Assembly (NCBI RefSeq): GCF_014633365.1
Contig: NC_068338.1
Coordinates: forward strand, 10,178,616-10,242,615
Origin: Diospyros lotus
Taxonomy: Eukaryota; Streptophyta; Magnoliopsida; Ericales; Ebenaceae
Direction: 5' to 3'
DNA length: 64,000 nt
The notes under the pieces: model-generated
Told to the model about the DNA's origin: nothing
The model's input: the letters and a program-made list of their open reading frames with translations, nothing else
Database searches by the model: none
Made by a program: the position numbers and the translations under genes
Shown: positions 11,717-23,954 of the stretch, one piece after another
Layout of the letters: each line of letters opens with the position of its first letter
How positions within the stretch are numbered: position 1 is the stretch's first letter

Positions 11717-14616
11717 TGTAACACCCGGTGTAACCGGTGTTAAGAGAATAAGAAAGGAAGTAAGTAAACTTTCAAAAATACCCTTGAGAAGGTGATGGAT
11801 CCTTGAGATTGAGAATGCCCATGAGAAGGGTATTTTGATAATTTGGATAGAGAAATCCAATAAAGGGTATTTTGATAAATTAAAAATAATTCCTATGAAG
11901 AAATAGGTGTGTAAGTGAATAAAAATCCCAATTTGATATTTATGTGGAGATATATGGGATTAATAAATTCACAAAAAGTAATTGGGAATTTTGGAATTTA
12001 ATTCCATAAAGGAAATTTAATTTTGAAATAGGGAAAATGGTGGATATTAAATTATTTGAGGAGAATAATTATATTTTCCCTAAGTTATGAATTAATGTGG
12101 TAATGCCACTTGGAGATATGAGATTAAACTTGGAAGCCAAGGTTAGTGTCTTGTTGTGACACTTGGCATTTTGTGGTTCAAGTATAATTGGAGAAGGAAT
12201 TAATTAAATCCAAAAGAAATGTTAAATGGTCTTTCATGCATTTAATAAGAGGCATGATTATATGGATTAAAGAAAATCCAAAAGAAAATGGTAAATGGTC
12301 ACCATTAATGCCTTGGAAAATATGAGAGTTATTTAAATAGAAAAGAAATTATTTATGTCTCTCAAGTGTGATGGATGTGAAATTAGTCCCATTAATTTAA
12401 ATGGGAAAGAAATGGAAATTAGTCACTCATTTATGAGTGAAAATGGGAGGATTTATTTAAATGAGAAATAAATAGAAATCTCCAAGTGATCCAAGGGTTA
12501 GGATCAAGTCTTGAAAAGGGTGAAATATATCCAATGGCTTGGATTAAGTCTTGAAATGATATATAATAGTCTCATTAAGTAAATGAGAATTAAATAGAAA
12601 ATTCAAGGGATCTATGGATGAGATGTATTCTTGAAATAGAGAATAAATCCAATGGTGGGGATTTAAAGAGAAGAAATGGCATGGATTGCCATCCTAATGA
12701 AGATGTGCTTTCTTTTAATGGTGGAGATGAAGTCTTGTAAAGGCAAGGGTAATCCAATGGATGAGATTAACCAAGAAAAGAGCACATGGATTGTGCTTCT
12801 TGTGTTTTCTTCAATAGAGAAGCCTTATTTATTAAAATGGATGGTTGAGATCAAGTCTCCCATAAGCACATGGATTGTGCTTTAAATGGATGGTGAAGAT
12901 CCATTCTTGAAATTTGAAAAATGGTAGTATAAAAAGGCAAGTGTGGGAGACTTGTCTCCCTTTTGGTCATTTGTAGAAATGAAGAAGGGAGGAAAGAAAG
13001 AAAGTGAAAGAAGTCTTCCATGGAGGGAAGAGTGAAGAAAGAAAGAAGATAATGAAGAAATCAAAGTAAGTATGCTTTCTTCTCTTCATTTCTTTGGTAT
13101 GCTTGTATGCAAAAACTTAGTGGCTTGTTGAAATACCATTTTAGATGGGAGCAAATGAAGAGGGAAGCTCTCTTGAGAAGAAGAATTAAAGCTTCAAAGA
13201 GAAGATTGTTAAGGTAAGGGATGGCCCCAAGTGGTGGAGGCCTTGCATTGCATTGTAAGTAGGTTGCATAAATCTTTATGTATCTTTTTGCATGCTTTAC
13301 TTGTTCATGAGACCTATGGCCATGGGGGTGGGAAAGAAGTGGTAGGTTGATGCCTCAAACCATGTTGGGTTGTGAGGATGGAATGACCTAACCATACTTG
13401 CATGCATTTGTTATTACATAGACTTGTTATGCTTGTATTTACTTTGCATATGCACCCTTACTGAGCTTTGTGGCTCATGAGATTTTATCCTCCCCTTGTA
13501 GGTTGTTCTTATGCCAAAAGAAGAAAAGGGAATGTGTTGGAAGCTTGTGGTTGAAGCTCATGATGTATCATTTATTTTTTTGTTGTAAAGCTAAGGTTAT
13601 GGCTTGAGAAGCCTAGGTTTGTGATGTTTAATTTGTGGTTTAATGGCTTAGAGAAGCCTATTGTTGGTAAGTGCTTCATGTGATGTATGTTAAGGGTTTG
13701 CAAGGGCTTGTGAAGGCCTAGAACCATGAATGTAATTTATTTGGAATAAATTGTGAGGTTGGAGAAAGAATTTGTTGTAAAAATAGGCTTGGAAATGTGG
13801 AAATTTTCAATGCAATTTTTGGAGTGGAATTTCTGGAAAATTTGGGGTTTTATAGCCCAAAGAAAAGAAAAAAAAAAAAAGAAGAGAAAAGGAGGGAAGC
13901 AGTAGCTGGAGGCTGCTGGAAATCAGCAGCCTGCAGCCTGCACGCAGGCAGGCGCGCGGGCAGGGGCGCAGCCGCGCGCCGGCGGCCGTGCCAGCGCGCA
14001 GGCAGGCGGCCGCGCGCAGGCGGACGTGCCAGCGCGCGGGGGCATGCGCCCGGGCAGGTGCGCGCGGGCGCGCCCAGCCCGCGCGGCCAGCGCCTAGCGG
14101 GGCCCCGCGCGGGCCCCGGGCGTGCTAGTGGGCCCCGTCGGCCAATTTTTTTTAAAAAAAATGGAATTTTGGGAGAAATTGGGGCATTTCTAAATCGATT
14201 TTGGGCCCCGAAGGAATTTTCAAAGCAAATGGATTTTCGGGCATTTTTGGAGAAAACACCGAAAATTTGAAAAATTGAAAATGATGAGTTTTTCCTCCAA
14301 AATTGGTGATCCATCAATGGATTGGTTTAAATGGTGATTTTTTTTGGAGCCCAGTAAAATTCTTCGATGAAAAAGAATTAACGAGAAAATGGCGATTGGG
14401 CGCCTGAAGGAGATTTTCCTTATAGCCAATGCAGTGTGGCTAAAGCCCAATTCCGCTAGCGAATCCTGGGATTCAGCGAAGGGAAGGACGAGCCTAGATT
14501 CCCACCTAGGGCGTTTCGTCTTGAAACACGATCCACCCTTCGCCTAAGGCCGGGTAGGTGGACAATTCGGGTGATTGTTCACGAGTAACACCCGTAAGTG
14601 GGAGCGGGGCGTTACA
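11717..14616 (+). mobile_element. Solo LTR, same family as the large element's LTRs
   Basis: It begins TGTAACACCCGGTGTAACC, ends GGGAGCGGGGCGTTACA, and is flanked by ATGAG (11712-11716 and 14617-14621). At 2900 bp it matches the LTRs at 18045-20677 and 2702-6583 in reverse and the solo LTR at 28034-30609 directly. There is no internal domain. It carries the conserved GAGCTTTGTGGCTCA block (near 13460) and a GC-rich cassette at about 13900-14143. Confidence 0.88.
13900..14143. other. GC-rich cassette inside the solo LTR
   Basis: About 240 bp made almost wholly of G and C (repeated GGCAGGC, GCGCGC and GCCCGGGC words) sit between an A-run and GGCCAATTTTTTTT in an otherwise AT-rich LTR. The 157- and 155-codon frames crossing it on opposite strands are by-products of the high GC content, not genes. 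Confidence 0.75.
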
Positions 14617-14720
14617 ATGAGTAATCTCCCCGTGAATCGACCCAGTCTTGCCCAAAAAAATATATAAAAACTTTCTGCTACAATCACACTCGTGCACTGG
14701 CGAGTCTAAACGCCTCATCC

Positions 14721-17700
14721 TTTCTGTGAACATAAATAGCTGCTAAATAAGCTGAGTTAATTCAAAAATATACAAAAAGTGATAAATGCAGGGTGAGTGA
14801 CGCAGCACCAAGCCACATTTCAACACTACCATCTATAACCCTCGTTTCAGAGTAACATTCCTTCAAGCGGCACAATTCTGCCCAGACCAACCATCTTCTA
14901 TAACCTTGGATCTCTTTCTGAAAATCTGCCTAGTCTGGCCACCAGGACCCGTTGAACCTTTATATTAAAGGCGTACACGACAATCAATAAGGCTTTACAT
15001 CACAGTCCTTGAGCCTCACGCTCCCATCATTGCCATCAGGTGCTACCACCTGGCAACTAATCATGTGTTATCAACTTGAAACTCATCCAGTGTTACATGC
15101 GGATACTTCCTCATTTTCACATCGACACATTCAGGACTAACACTAGACTGTGCAATTGCGAGCCTTCACGGTTTCTGAGCCATCCCTTAGCCACGTGTTC
15201 AGCCTGCCATAACTCACATCACAGGATTAGAGATCCCCTTACTTGAAACCTTCGCACACTTCAAAATTCCAATCTCATGGTTGGCTTTTATCTCGTAAGT
15301 CTCACCCTCCACGGCACTTACTTAACATTCTAGAGCCATTTACCGACTCCACCAATCAACCTATCTTCCAGCATTACAACAAGGTCATACTGGGTCCATC
15401 ATCCCAATTTACTAGATCAATTTCGATCAAATTTAACCACAACTACATTAGCATCCTTTAGCAATGAGCATCGCCACGCATCTTGTTATCACACCACAAG
15501 ATATCACTCAATCGATTCATAAACCTTCTAACTGCCATGACAAACTAAAGGCACTACCACGATACTTCAACCCTCACCAAAATTTAGGTCTAGCCCAGAC
15601 ATAACCTACAACACACCCCAGGTCTTCGATGTCTAATCATCTCTACTGCAGACGGGTTACTCCACATAGAGGGCTGCAGTCCCTCCTGTGAACTAACTGT
15701 CTGTATCTAGTGGTCCCTAGCATTAGACTCGTCACTGGTAAGCATCAACCGTAGCGTTATTCCACCCTAGACCCATTTTTTTCTACAAGTTTCTTTCTCA
15801 AACATCTCAAGATGCTACAACACCTGAACATTTGCCAAACCGTTTTGTCACCGCTTTACAGAAATAAAGGGCTTAACCCCCACTTGGGTGTAAAGCCCCA
15901 ACAGTTCTTATTACCCGCAGCTGAGTTGTGGGACTAACCACAACTTTCATCACTCCTACCACGCATCTCACAGATCTTCAGCCCCTGATCATATGGATAA
16001 TCACTGTGGTGCCCTGTGCTTTAGGCGAGCCAACACTTAGTCATCATTACTATGTCACTCCCATACACTAGCCCAACACTGGTTCCCTATCGTGTTCCCC
16101 TGTGCTCCAAAGAGTCAACACCTAGTCATCAATACTGTGTTGCTCCCTTACACTGGCCCAACAACAGTTCCCAACAGCATGGCTCAAGTCCATCACTGAT
16201 TTGCTTCGCACCCGTAGTGTGACTCCAGGCCTTTCGGCTACACCTCTGATATCGAACCCGGCGTGGTTACCCCACCACGCTCGCAACCATTATCCCCACC
16301 AAGCTTCCTACTTGGCTACTAATTCATCATAACATTATCGTGTTCCGCGATTCCTCCATAGGACTACTCTAGATGTCCTATCCTTTGCAGGAGACTATCG
16401 GTATCACTTGATCAAATTTCCTAATGTGCTACTCCAGATCTTGGGCATCTGATCATCACCTGTAGTTCACTAAGTTGCTCCGTCCCATGGGCCACCTGCC
16501 CTCATCACGAGCCAACTCATTAGTCCTCTGCCACCTGGTCCATAGCATCAGATCTGTCATTGCGAGCCTTGCACCTGTAGCATTATGCTACTATAAAGCC
16601 TCTGCGAGCTACGATGGTTCCACCACCCTCAACCAAAAACAACCGCAAGCTCACACCATAAGCCTCGCTCCTTAAGACTTTACATCTCTTACAACCTAAG
16701 AGAATCTCAAACCACTCCCCTCTTGAGGCCTCATGATCTTACCCCACAAGATCATACCTCACCGCTTCCAACCAACATTTGAAAGTTCCAACTTTCCATA
16801 ACAATGGATCCAAGTCCATCATGATTCACTTCGCCACCCAGCACATCCCAAAGCTTGACTATCAACAATCTCTGAATCCACATCCGATATGCTAAGCCTA
16901 CCGCAAGTTCCGGCACCCATAACCCAGGGCACTTACCATTACCCTCCAAGTGAATCGAGACCTCCCGTCTCTGCTTGCACACCCACGTATGCATTCAGTC
17001 ACTATGCCCAGCTCGGACTTGCAGCACGCCTCACTCAAGCTCCCATGACTTGGCATTACATCCCAGGGCCTCTACTTCACTCATCACGCCCTTGCCTACT
17101 CGGCATTCGAAGTTGGCATTTCCTGTGCGCGCATAGGCCATGGATGTCCTAATGCCACAACTCATTGCCCTCGGCCCACACACCCGTTCATACCCCTTAT
17201 TGGGTGACCTCCTCGTCTCCCCAACAAGGATCTCATAACCTTAGGCGTCATCCTTGACCCCAAGCATTACAATGAGGGTCTATTCACCTCTTATCTCCCG
17301 ACCTTAGGCGTCCCGCCTGACCCCAAGCGTCACCATGAGAGTTTAATTAGCCCCTCATCCATCAATCACATGAACAGTCAGTTGGCTCATCACAACCGAG
17401 ACTTCTAATCCAATGGCTCTCACACGCATATTAACGCATGCCCAACTCCTTTATCCCGTTGACGACTCATTTCCATGTGCTTCAAGCTAATTTCCACCTT
17501 AGCTCACTATATCTCAAGCACACAACCCTTATCGCACCACCTTTAACGGAACAACTCCATTTCCTCATATATGCTTGCCCATCTCCCCAACATAGGGATG
17601 CTCCACTAATCCCTTCCCAAATTAGTTATACCTCGGGCTCTCCTTATCCCTTCAGGACTCTTATCATGACTCAGCTTCGTGTCCCCACACAAAGCTTCAA

Positions 17701-18044
17701 CACTTTAATCACAAGGAACTCTCATCCTTAGAATGCTTCATGCTCCCTGAATTCCCACATTTGGGTTCTCGACACCAACACCCATACTTGAGCTTTTGAT
17801 TCTTCTTTGCTCGACCCGTATACCTCTTACGGAATATCATCTCAACCCATGATATTTTCCTATTCCTATAGCAGGAATATCCGAGCACTCCATTCACATC
17901 ACCATAGACCTCAATGCCTCGACCCCTAACTCCTAGGGTCTTCGGCCATGTGGTCCTACTTTCAACGTCTTCAGATCAACCTTCTTCCATTTTACGCCAA
18001 GCATCCTCCACTTGCCATTCTAACCATCACTCTGATACCAACTT
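14721..18044 (-). other. Internal region of the large element, 5' part with PBS
   Basis: The right end (18030-18044) is the minus-strand primer-binding site. The rest is non-coding: short frames such as 17709-17897 (-) and 17438-17731 (+) show no motif I recognise. Locally repeated words occur at 16030-16200 (two versions of a 'cactggcccaaca' passage) and at 17220-17340 (two versions of an 'accttaggcgtc' passage), suggesting old internal duplications. Confidence 0.55.
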
Positions 18045-20677
18045 TGACGCCCCGCACCCATTTTCGAGTGCCACTCGTGAACAATCATCTGAACTGCTCA
18101 CACACTCGGCCATTTGTGAAAGACAAACTATGTTTCGATACGAAACGCGCTAGGTGGGAACTAAGCTTCGTCCTTCACTTCCCTCAATCCCAAGATCGAC
18201 TAGCAGATTTGGGCTTTAACAATACCACACATGGCTAATTAATTTCCATTAAATTTGCCCAATCATCATTTCATTATTTTAATTCTTCTTCTTTCCAAGA
18301 ATTCCACCAGGCTCCATATATATTCCAATATTCCAAACAACCCATTGGATTTACCAATTTCGAGGAAAAACTCACATAATTAAATTTTTCACAGATTTGG
18401 CATTTTCTCGAAAAAAATCCAAAAATACCTTTTATTTTGAAAATTTCTCCGGGGACCAAAATTAATCAAGAAATGCCCTAAAAATCAACAATTTTTTGAA
18501 ATTTTTTAAAAAAATTAGCTGGCGAGGCTTACTGGTTCACCCGAGTTGGCCGTGAGCCTCGTGCGCTTGCCGTGTGCTGGCCACGCACCCGCACCAGCGC
18601 CCCAGCGCTCGCGCACCTACCTGTGCACGCTTGCTGCCTTCGCGCCCCTGCGTGCACTACTTGCCACCCGCGCGCCTGCTGCTCACCTTGGCCCCCAACG
18701 GGCCCCTAGTGGCCCCAGTTGCTGTTGTTGCTACATTCACTCATTTTTCTTTGTTTCTTTTTTTCACTTAGGATTCCTAACCTTAATTTTTTCAATTTTC
18801 ATACCCATCATACATACATAAAAAATATCCACTTTTTCCACAAAAAGCTTATACAAAAAAAATAGTACTCTTTACACCCACTCATGGTGCTTATTACAAC
18901 ATAAACCAAAAATAACAAAAATAGGCTTCATTAAGCCATACAATGATCTTGAATCTTCATTCTCATGCATCCACATGCTATCCCATCTTTGCCTTGACTT
19001 TTCCCATGCCTTGACAACCTATATGTGAGGGTAAAAACCTCATGAGTTATTAAGCTCAGTAAGGGTGTAATGACCATAGGCATGAACATGAACATAAAAT
19101 GTGATGCCAATGCATGCAATGAAACATGGTTAGGGCTCTCACATCCTCACAACCACCTTGGTTTGAGGCTTATATCTACCCTACCCCACACAACCTCATG
19201 GCCATATGTCCTTGAACACAAACAACATGTTAATGCACACATAAAAATTCATGAACCATACTTACAACCTTACTAGCCACCATCCCATGGGGCTATCCCT
19301 TACCTCTTTCCATTCTTTGAATCTTCAAAAACTACCTAGCTTCATTTCCAACTCTTTTCCTTAAGAAATCCTTGACATAAAATTTAAAAAAGCTAAGCTA
19401 CCATTTAAAAGAAAGAAAATGGGATTCACAAAACAAGGCAATGAAGACTTTCCCTTACCTTTCTCTTCTTCCCTTTTCTTTTCTTCCTTTCATCTTCCAT
19501 TCTTTTCTCTCTACAAGATGGGAGACTTCTACAATTTCTCCTCTCACTAAACTTTGCCAAAAGTATTAAGGTTTCCATATAATAGGCCATTTATACTAGC
19601 ACCCAATCCTTCAAGAATAAATCCTACCCATTGGATTTATTTGGTGAGAATAAATCTCAACCACAAAAATAGCTTAATCCATGCCACTTAATCTTGTGAA
19701 ATATCCACCATTGGATTTTATCTCACTTTACAAGGTTAGATCTCAACCATCCAAAGAAAGCACAATCCATGTGCTCTAGCCTTCTTTAATCTCATCCATT
19801 AGATTTCATTTGCTTTCCAAGAGAAGATCTCAACCATTGGAACAAGCAAAATCTAAGTGTTTTGCTAGGATTTAATCCTAGCCTTCCATCTTTTTAACCC
19901 ATGATCTCCACCATTCAAAATCAATTTAAAAAAGATTTCTTAAATGAGTTGGCAATCCATGCCAACTTGAAGGATTTTATCTCATCCCTTAGATCACTTC
20001 CCATTTTCAAGAATAATCCTCCACCCTTGGATCATTTTGAATTTCTATTTCCATTCACATTTAATTAGATCCCCATATTTTCCAAGGCATTAATGGTGAC
20101 TAATTAACATTTTTTTTTAGATTTTCTTTAATTCACCATAATCATGCCTCTCATCAAATGCTTACAGGACTAATTTATCTTTTCTTTTGGAATTATTTAA
20201 TTCTACGTTTCTTTTGGAGGAGAACTTGCCAAGTGTCACATTTAGACATAAGCCTTTGCCTCCAAGCTTCCATCACAACCATCCATGTGGCATCACCACA
20301 TTAATTCACCAATTTAGGAAAAATCAATTATTTTCTCTCATAATTGAATATTCTCTATTTTCCCCATTCTCCATAATTTAATTCCTTTATGGAATTTCAC
20401 TCCAAATTACTAAAATGCCCTTTGTGAATTATTAATCCCATTTATCTCCACATAAATACAAAAAAGAGAAATTAATTCACTTCCATACTTAATTTCACCT
20501 AGGGATTATTTCTAATTTACCAAATTACCTTTTATTGGACTTTACTATCCAAATTACCAAAATACCCCTCTCATAGGGCATCATTTTTCTCAAAATCCAT
20601 CACACTCTCAAGGGCATTTTTGAAAGTTTCTCACTTCCTTTCCCATTCTCCTAACACTAGTAACACTGGGCGTTACA
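18045..20677 (-). repeat. 5' LTR of the large minus-strand element
   Basis: Read on the minus strand it starts TGTAACGCCCAGTGTTAC at 20677 and ends just before the PBS at 18045. It is 2633 bp and uninterrupted. It holds a GC-rich patch at about 18520-18720 in the same place as the other family members. The right flank begins with the duplication GGCTG. Confidence 0.83.
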
Positions 20678-20682
20678 GGCTG

Positions 20683-21868
20683 GCCTATTTACCCTAGTCT
20701 AACTAGGAACTTAATTACATGACCCAAATCCAATAATAAATTTAAATAAAATATTTTATTCAAATCTAATTTAACCCAAATATAATATTTAATTTAATAT
20801 TTGGCCCAAATACTTTATTTAGATCAAATATATATATATTTATTTTATTTCATATTTGTCACTCCAGCAAATATATGAAATTACTAAATTAAAAACTCAT
20901 TTCTAATTAATTGTCATTTTATGAAACTCTTTCTTTTATGATGACTCATCCTCATATTGATGTCATTATGTCTATTTTGTTATTTTTTTCGTGAGAACCT
21001 AGGACAGCACAACTTTTTGCCTAAGTGTCCCACTTAACCGTACGTTCACTCTCATAGTTTAAGCTAGGGACCATACCTATTGCATATGACTCATTAGGCT
21101 TTCAAATATGTTGGCAATGTGTCAGTATGAACACAAAAGACAAGATTGTCCTCTAGCAAGGCGTCATGCCCACCTAATTATTTAGATGAATTCATAATCC
21201 GCAAACAATCTTTCACAAGCCCGGTTACCGTGTAATTAGATCCTCTCATCAATGTATCTTCTATGATCTCAAGTTTGACGATGTGTTGCTTGATCACGAT
21301 CACATGAGTTTTCTTCGATTTTCTAGATATTTTCTTTTAATAGAAAGCGAATCAATAACTCCTTATTGATCTCTTTCACCATGGCCATGGATTTAAAGTG
21401 AATATCCATCGAAGACGTTTTAGATACATCAACATCTATCAAGGGATAGATAAGTCTCATCTTGGTTATGCATCCATCTACATAAACCTCATGATATGCC
21501 CAACGATCGCCCACGTGCAACCTTTGTCTAGGCCCATCGAAACGATGTCAAAGCATATCGGTCTTATGAGATGACCGTGACAACCTCAGGTCCAAGGATT
21601 TGTTACACCCATTTTGTATGAGAATTAAATCAACATATAACCAAAATGGATTCTCATGGTGAGTCATGTCTAGTAACACATTTTCTAATATTAGTCACCT
21701 ATGTACTTATCTAGGCATCCCCATGCCTATGGGTGTGAGACCCCCAATGCTATCCGATAGCAAAAACATAGCACATACAAGTTTTATCGCAATTGTTAAT
21801 GTCCATTCTTAACATTGCTACGACTTGGGACATTTAATGATGTCTACAAACTGTGATGCATTATCTCA
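20683..21868 (-). repeat. Repeat R, minus copy, right piece
   Basis: Continues the R copy interrupted at 2701 and is the reverse complement of 1-1250. Shared text includes the passages about 'gggtgtgagaccccc' (21729) against 'gggggtctcacatcc' (123). No coding sequence is recognised; the frame 21323-21520 (-) is repeat sequence. Confidence 0.6.
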
Positions 21869-22760
21869 CATCTTTATATATTAATCACAGTATACATCAT
21901 ATAGACTTCTATCTAGTTTCATCCTGCCATTACAATAATAATAAAAAACTAATAGAACGACTTCTTCTGAAATTGAATAACTCCTTATTCAATAATAAAT
22001 ATGATTGCAATTGTCAATGTACAACATGCCCAATTTTATTATGTCTAGAGCACCTACACTAACATGAACATCCTATTTGATCAATGATGGTTGTAATTGT
22101 TTGAACCCCTAGCCAGGGTGCAGATGACTGGAAAGGTGTTTCCAGTGTTAAAAGGAATTTCGATGTGTCATCTCGATCACACCGCACTAGTGTTAGTGAT
22201 AGTGCTCTAGATGCTAGATTTACACTACATGTGATGTATGTGTTTGGCACTATTGATGTAAACTTGTCACATATATGTTTATATATATATATATATATGA
22301 AGTCATATCTTCATTCATACTCTCCATTTTATTTATGAATAAGTCCCTAGATTTTCTAGTAGAAATCTAATTCTTAAGTGTTAAGAATCATATGACATAG
22401 ATTTCTAGTTTAGGTTATGTTAAAGGAATTCTTGGTCTTGAGATTTATCAGAAGGGGAATATAGTTTATCCATTATGGACCAGCACGTATGCTACTACCA
22501 TTATTTAGCATGTGATGCTAATGAGTATGGGTGGTGTGTCATATGCCATCTTGCATGAGATGCGGATAATAGACATGTGGGTAGGTGTTAGTTGAACATT
22601 TACTAAATGTAACACCTGCGATAGATCACATGGCTCAGGGATTAATGATCTGTTGTTAATTCTCGATTGTGTATCTAGTCTACTGTCCTCCATCAGATGG
22701 GGGTGAACATCCTATGTGGTTTCAATTGGTTGTGGTTGGTAAACCCTTAGCCAGGGTGAT
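21869..22760 (+). repeat. Spacer with second copy of repeat S (22290-22700)
   Basis: The first 420 bp hold no feature I can name beyond an (AT)n run at 22265-22297. From about 22290 the text follows 1705-2085 in direct orientation ('ttgaacatttactaaatgt' against 'ttgaacatctactgaatgt'). The order and orientation of S relative to R differ from the left side, so the locus has been rearranged. Confidence 0.45.
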
Positions 22761-23817
22761 TGATTAGTGGTCAATTTTGTAAAATTTTGTTATAATAATA
22801 TTCCTATTTTAATCTTAAAATTAGATTTAATTGAATATTTTGTAATTATATGCAGGTTTAGAGAAAAATGAAATTTAAAAAGAAATTAAGGATGAATTAG
22901 AAATTTTAGAAAAAGAAATTAATTAATTAAAAAGTTAAAATAGAAAAAAAAAAGAATAGGTTTATTTGCTTAGAAATAAAGAGATTAAATCCTTCTGGTC
23001 AAAATAGATTTACTTGCTTAGATAGTCAATTTTTTGGCACACATTTCTTGTTGTGTCTTTTTATCCGTTCTTTGTTAACCCATTCACCCTTAAGCCCCGT
23101 TACAACCTATATGCAATTCCTCTAGATCCTATGATACATGGAAGCTCGGGATTTAAATTTTAGAGTTGGAATTTTGTTTAAATTCTAAAGTTATGCATTT
23201 GTGCCTTATTCTGATCATAAATCTATGTCAAAGTCTATTTTCTTTCGTATAATTTCGTTTTCCATTTTCAGATGACACCAATTTAAAAGTTGCTTACATT
23301 TAATCTTATTACGGTGCATCCCCGAGAGTAACCATGAGGGATCGTTCTTCATCTGAGAGTAAGTCCAGAAGGATTGAAGTCCAAGTTTAGAGGTCGTAAT
23401 GTGGGTGTGTTAATTAATTTGATTGTTATTTTCTGTGATTGAGTGTCTTTTGATGAAAATCTGACAAGAAATGGTCGATTGCGTGTAAGAGTAACTTGTT
23501 CCTGTTTTATATATTTTAGTTTCAAATTTAAAATCTACACATTAATGTTGATATTATGAATAAAAATTGGCCAATGTGAAATTTAATTGCCATCGAACTA
23601 GTAGTGTTCAAGTTGAGGGTGTGATTAGTGGTCAATTTTGTAAAATTTTGTTATAATTATACCCCTAATTTAATCTTAAAATTGGATTTAATTGGATATT
23701 TTGTAATTATATTTAGGTTTAGAGAAAAATAAACTTTAAAGAGAAATTAGATATTAATTATAAATTTTAGAAAAAAATTAATTAATTAAAAAATTAAAAT
23801 AGAAAAAAAAAAGAATA
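22761..23817 (+). repeat. Pair of about 195-bp direct repeats
   Basis: Copies at 22761-22958 and 23622-23817 both begin TGATTAGTGGTCAATTTTGT and end in a run before GAATA. They are 861 bp apart and clearly similar. The 660 bp between them contain no coding sequence. They could be LTR remnants or a segmental duplication; proper LTR ends (TG...CA) were not found. Confidence 0.65.
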
Positions 23818-23954
23818 CTCCCCTTTAATTTTTGATGAAAGAAATTAAATTTGCAATGTATATAAATATATATAACATCTATTTATAATATATAATCTAT
23901 TATAGTACATGTATATATATTCAATACATATATGAGCCGTGCTATATAAATATA

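Larger units (their letters stand above)
9852..14720 (+). mobile_element. LTR-like insertion B, split by a solo LTR
   Basis: The sequence starts near TGATGCTAAAAAATGCC and ends near ACTCGTGCACTGGCGAGTC followed by TAAACGCCTCAT. These resemble the ends of a plant LTR type that closes with a 'gtgcact..cgagt' block. The 1-kb first part has a T-rich transcript-like region (10900-11150). It is split at 11712-11716 by the solo LTR 11717-14616, because the text 'cttccatgag' resumes as 'atgagtaatctcc'. The exact ends and target duplication could not be fixed, and no coding sequence is present. Confidence 0.5.
2702..20677 (-). mobile_element. Large minus-strand LTR retrotransposon, non-coding (LARD-like), with nested insertions
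   Basis: Both ends are LTRs of one family in minus orientation, and the whole is flanked by the direct repeat GGCTG (2697-2701 and 20678-20682). Next to the right LTR lies a minus-strand primer-binding site matching the 3' end of initiator tRNA-Met (CTCTGATACCA on the plus strand, 18030-18040). Next to the left LTR is a purine-rich tract on the minus strand (6584-6600). The element is therefore structurally complete. About 5.5 kb of its own internal DNA remains after subtracting nested insertions, and I see no Gag, protease, RT or integrase motifs in any frame. That matches the large retrotransposon derivative (LARD) description. The LTR layout resembles Tekay/Del-type elements, which is an inference from LTR motifs only. 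Confidence 0.8.

Noticed and set aside
13797..14317. Two overlapping open frames of about 155 codons on opposite strands
   Set aside because: They cross the GC-rich cassette of a solo LTR; stops are rare there only because of base composition. Products are Arg/Ala/Pro runs with no domain.
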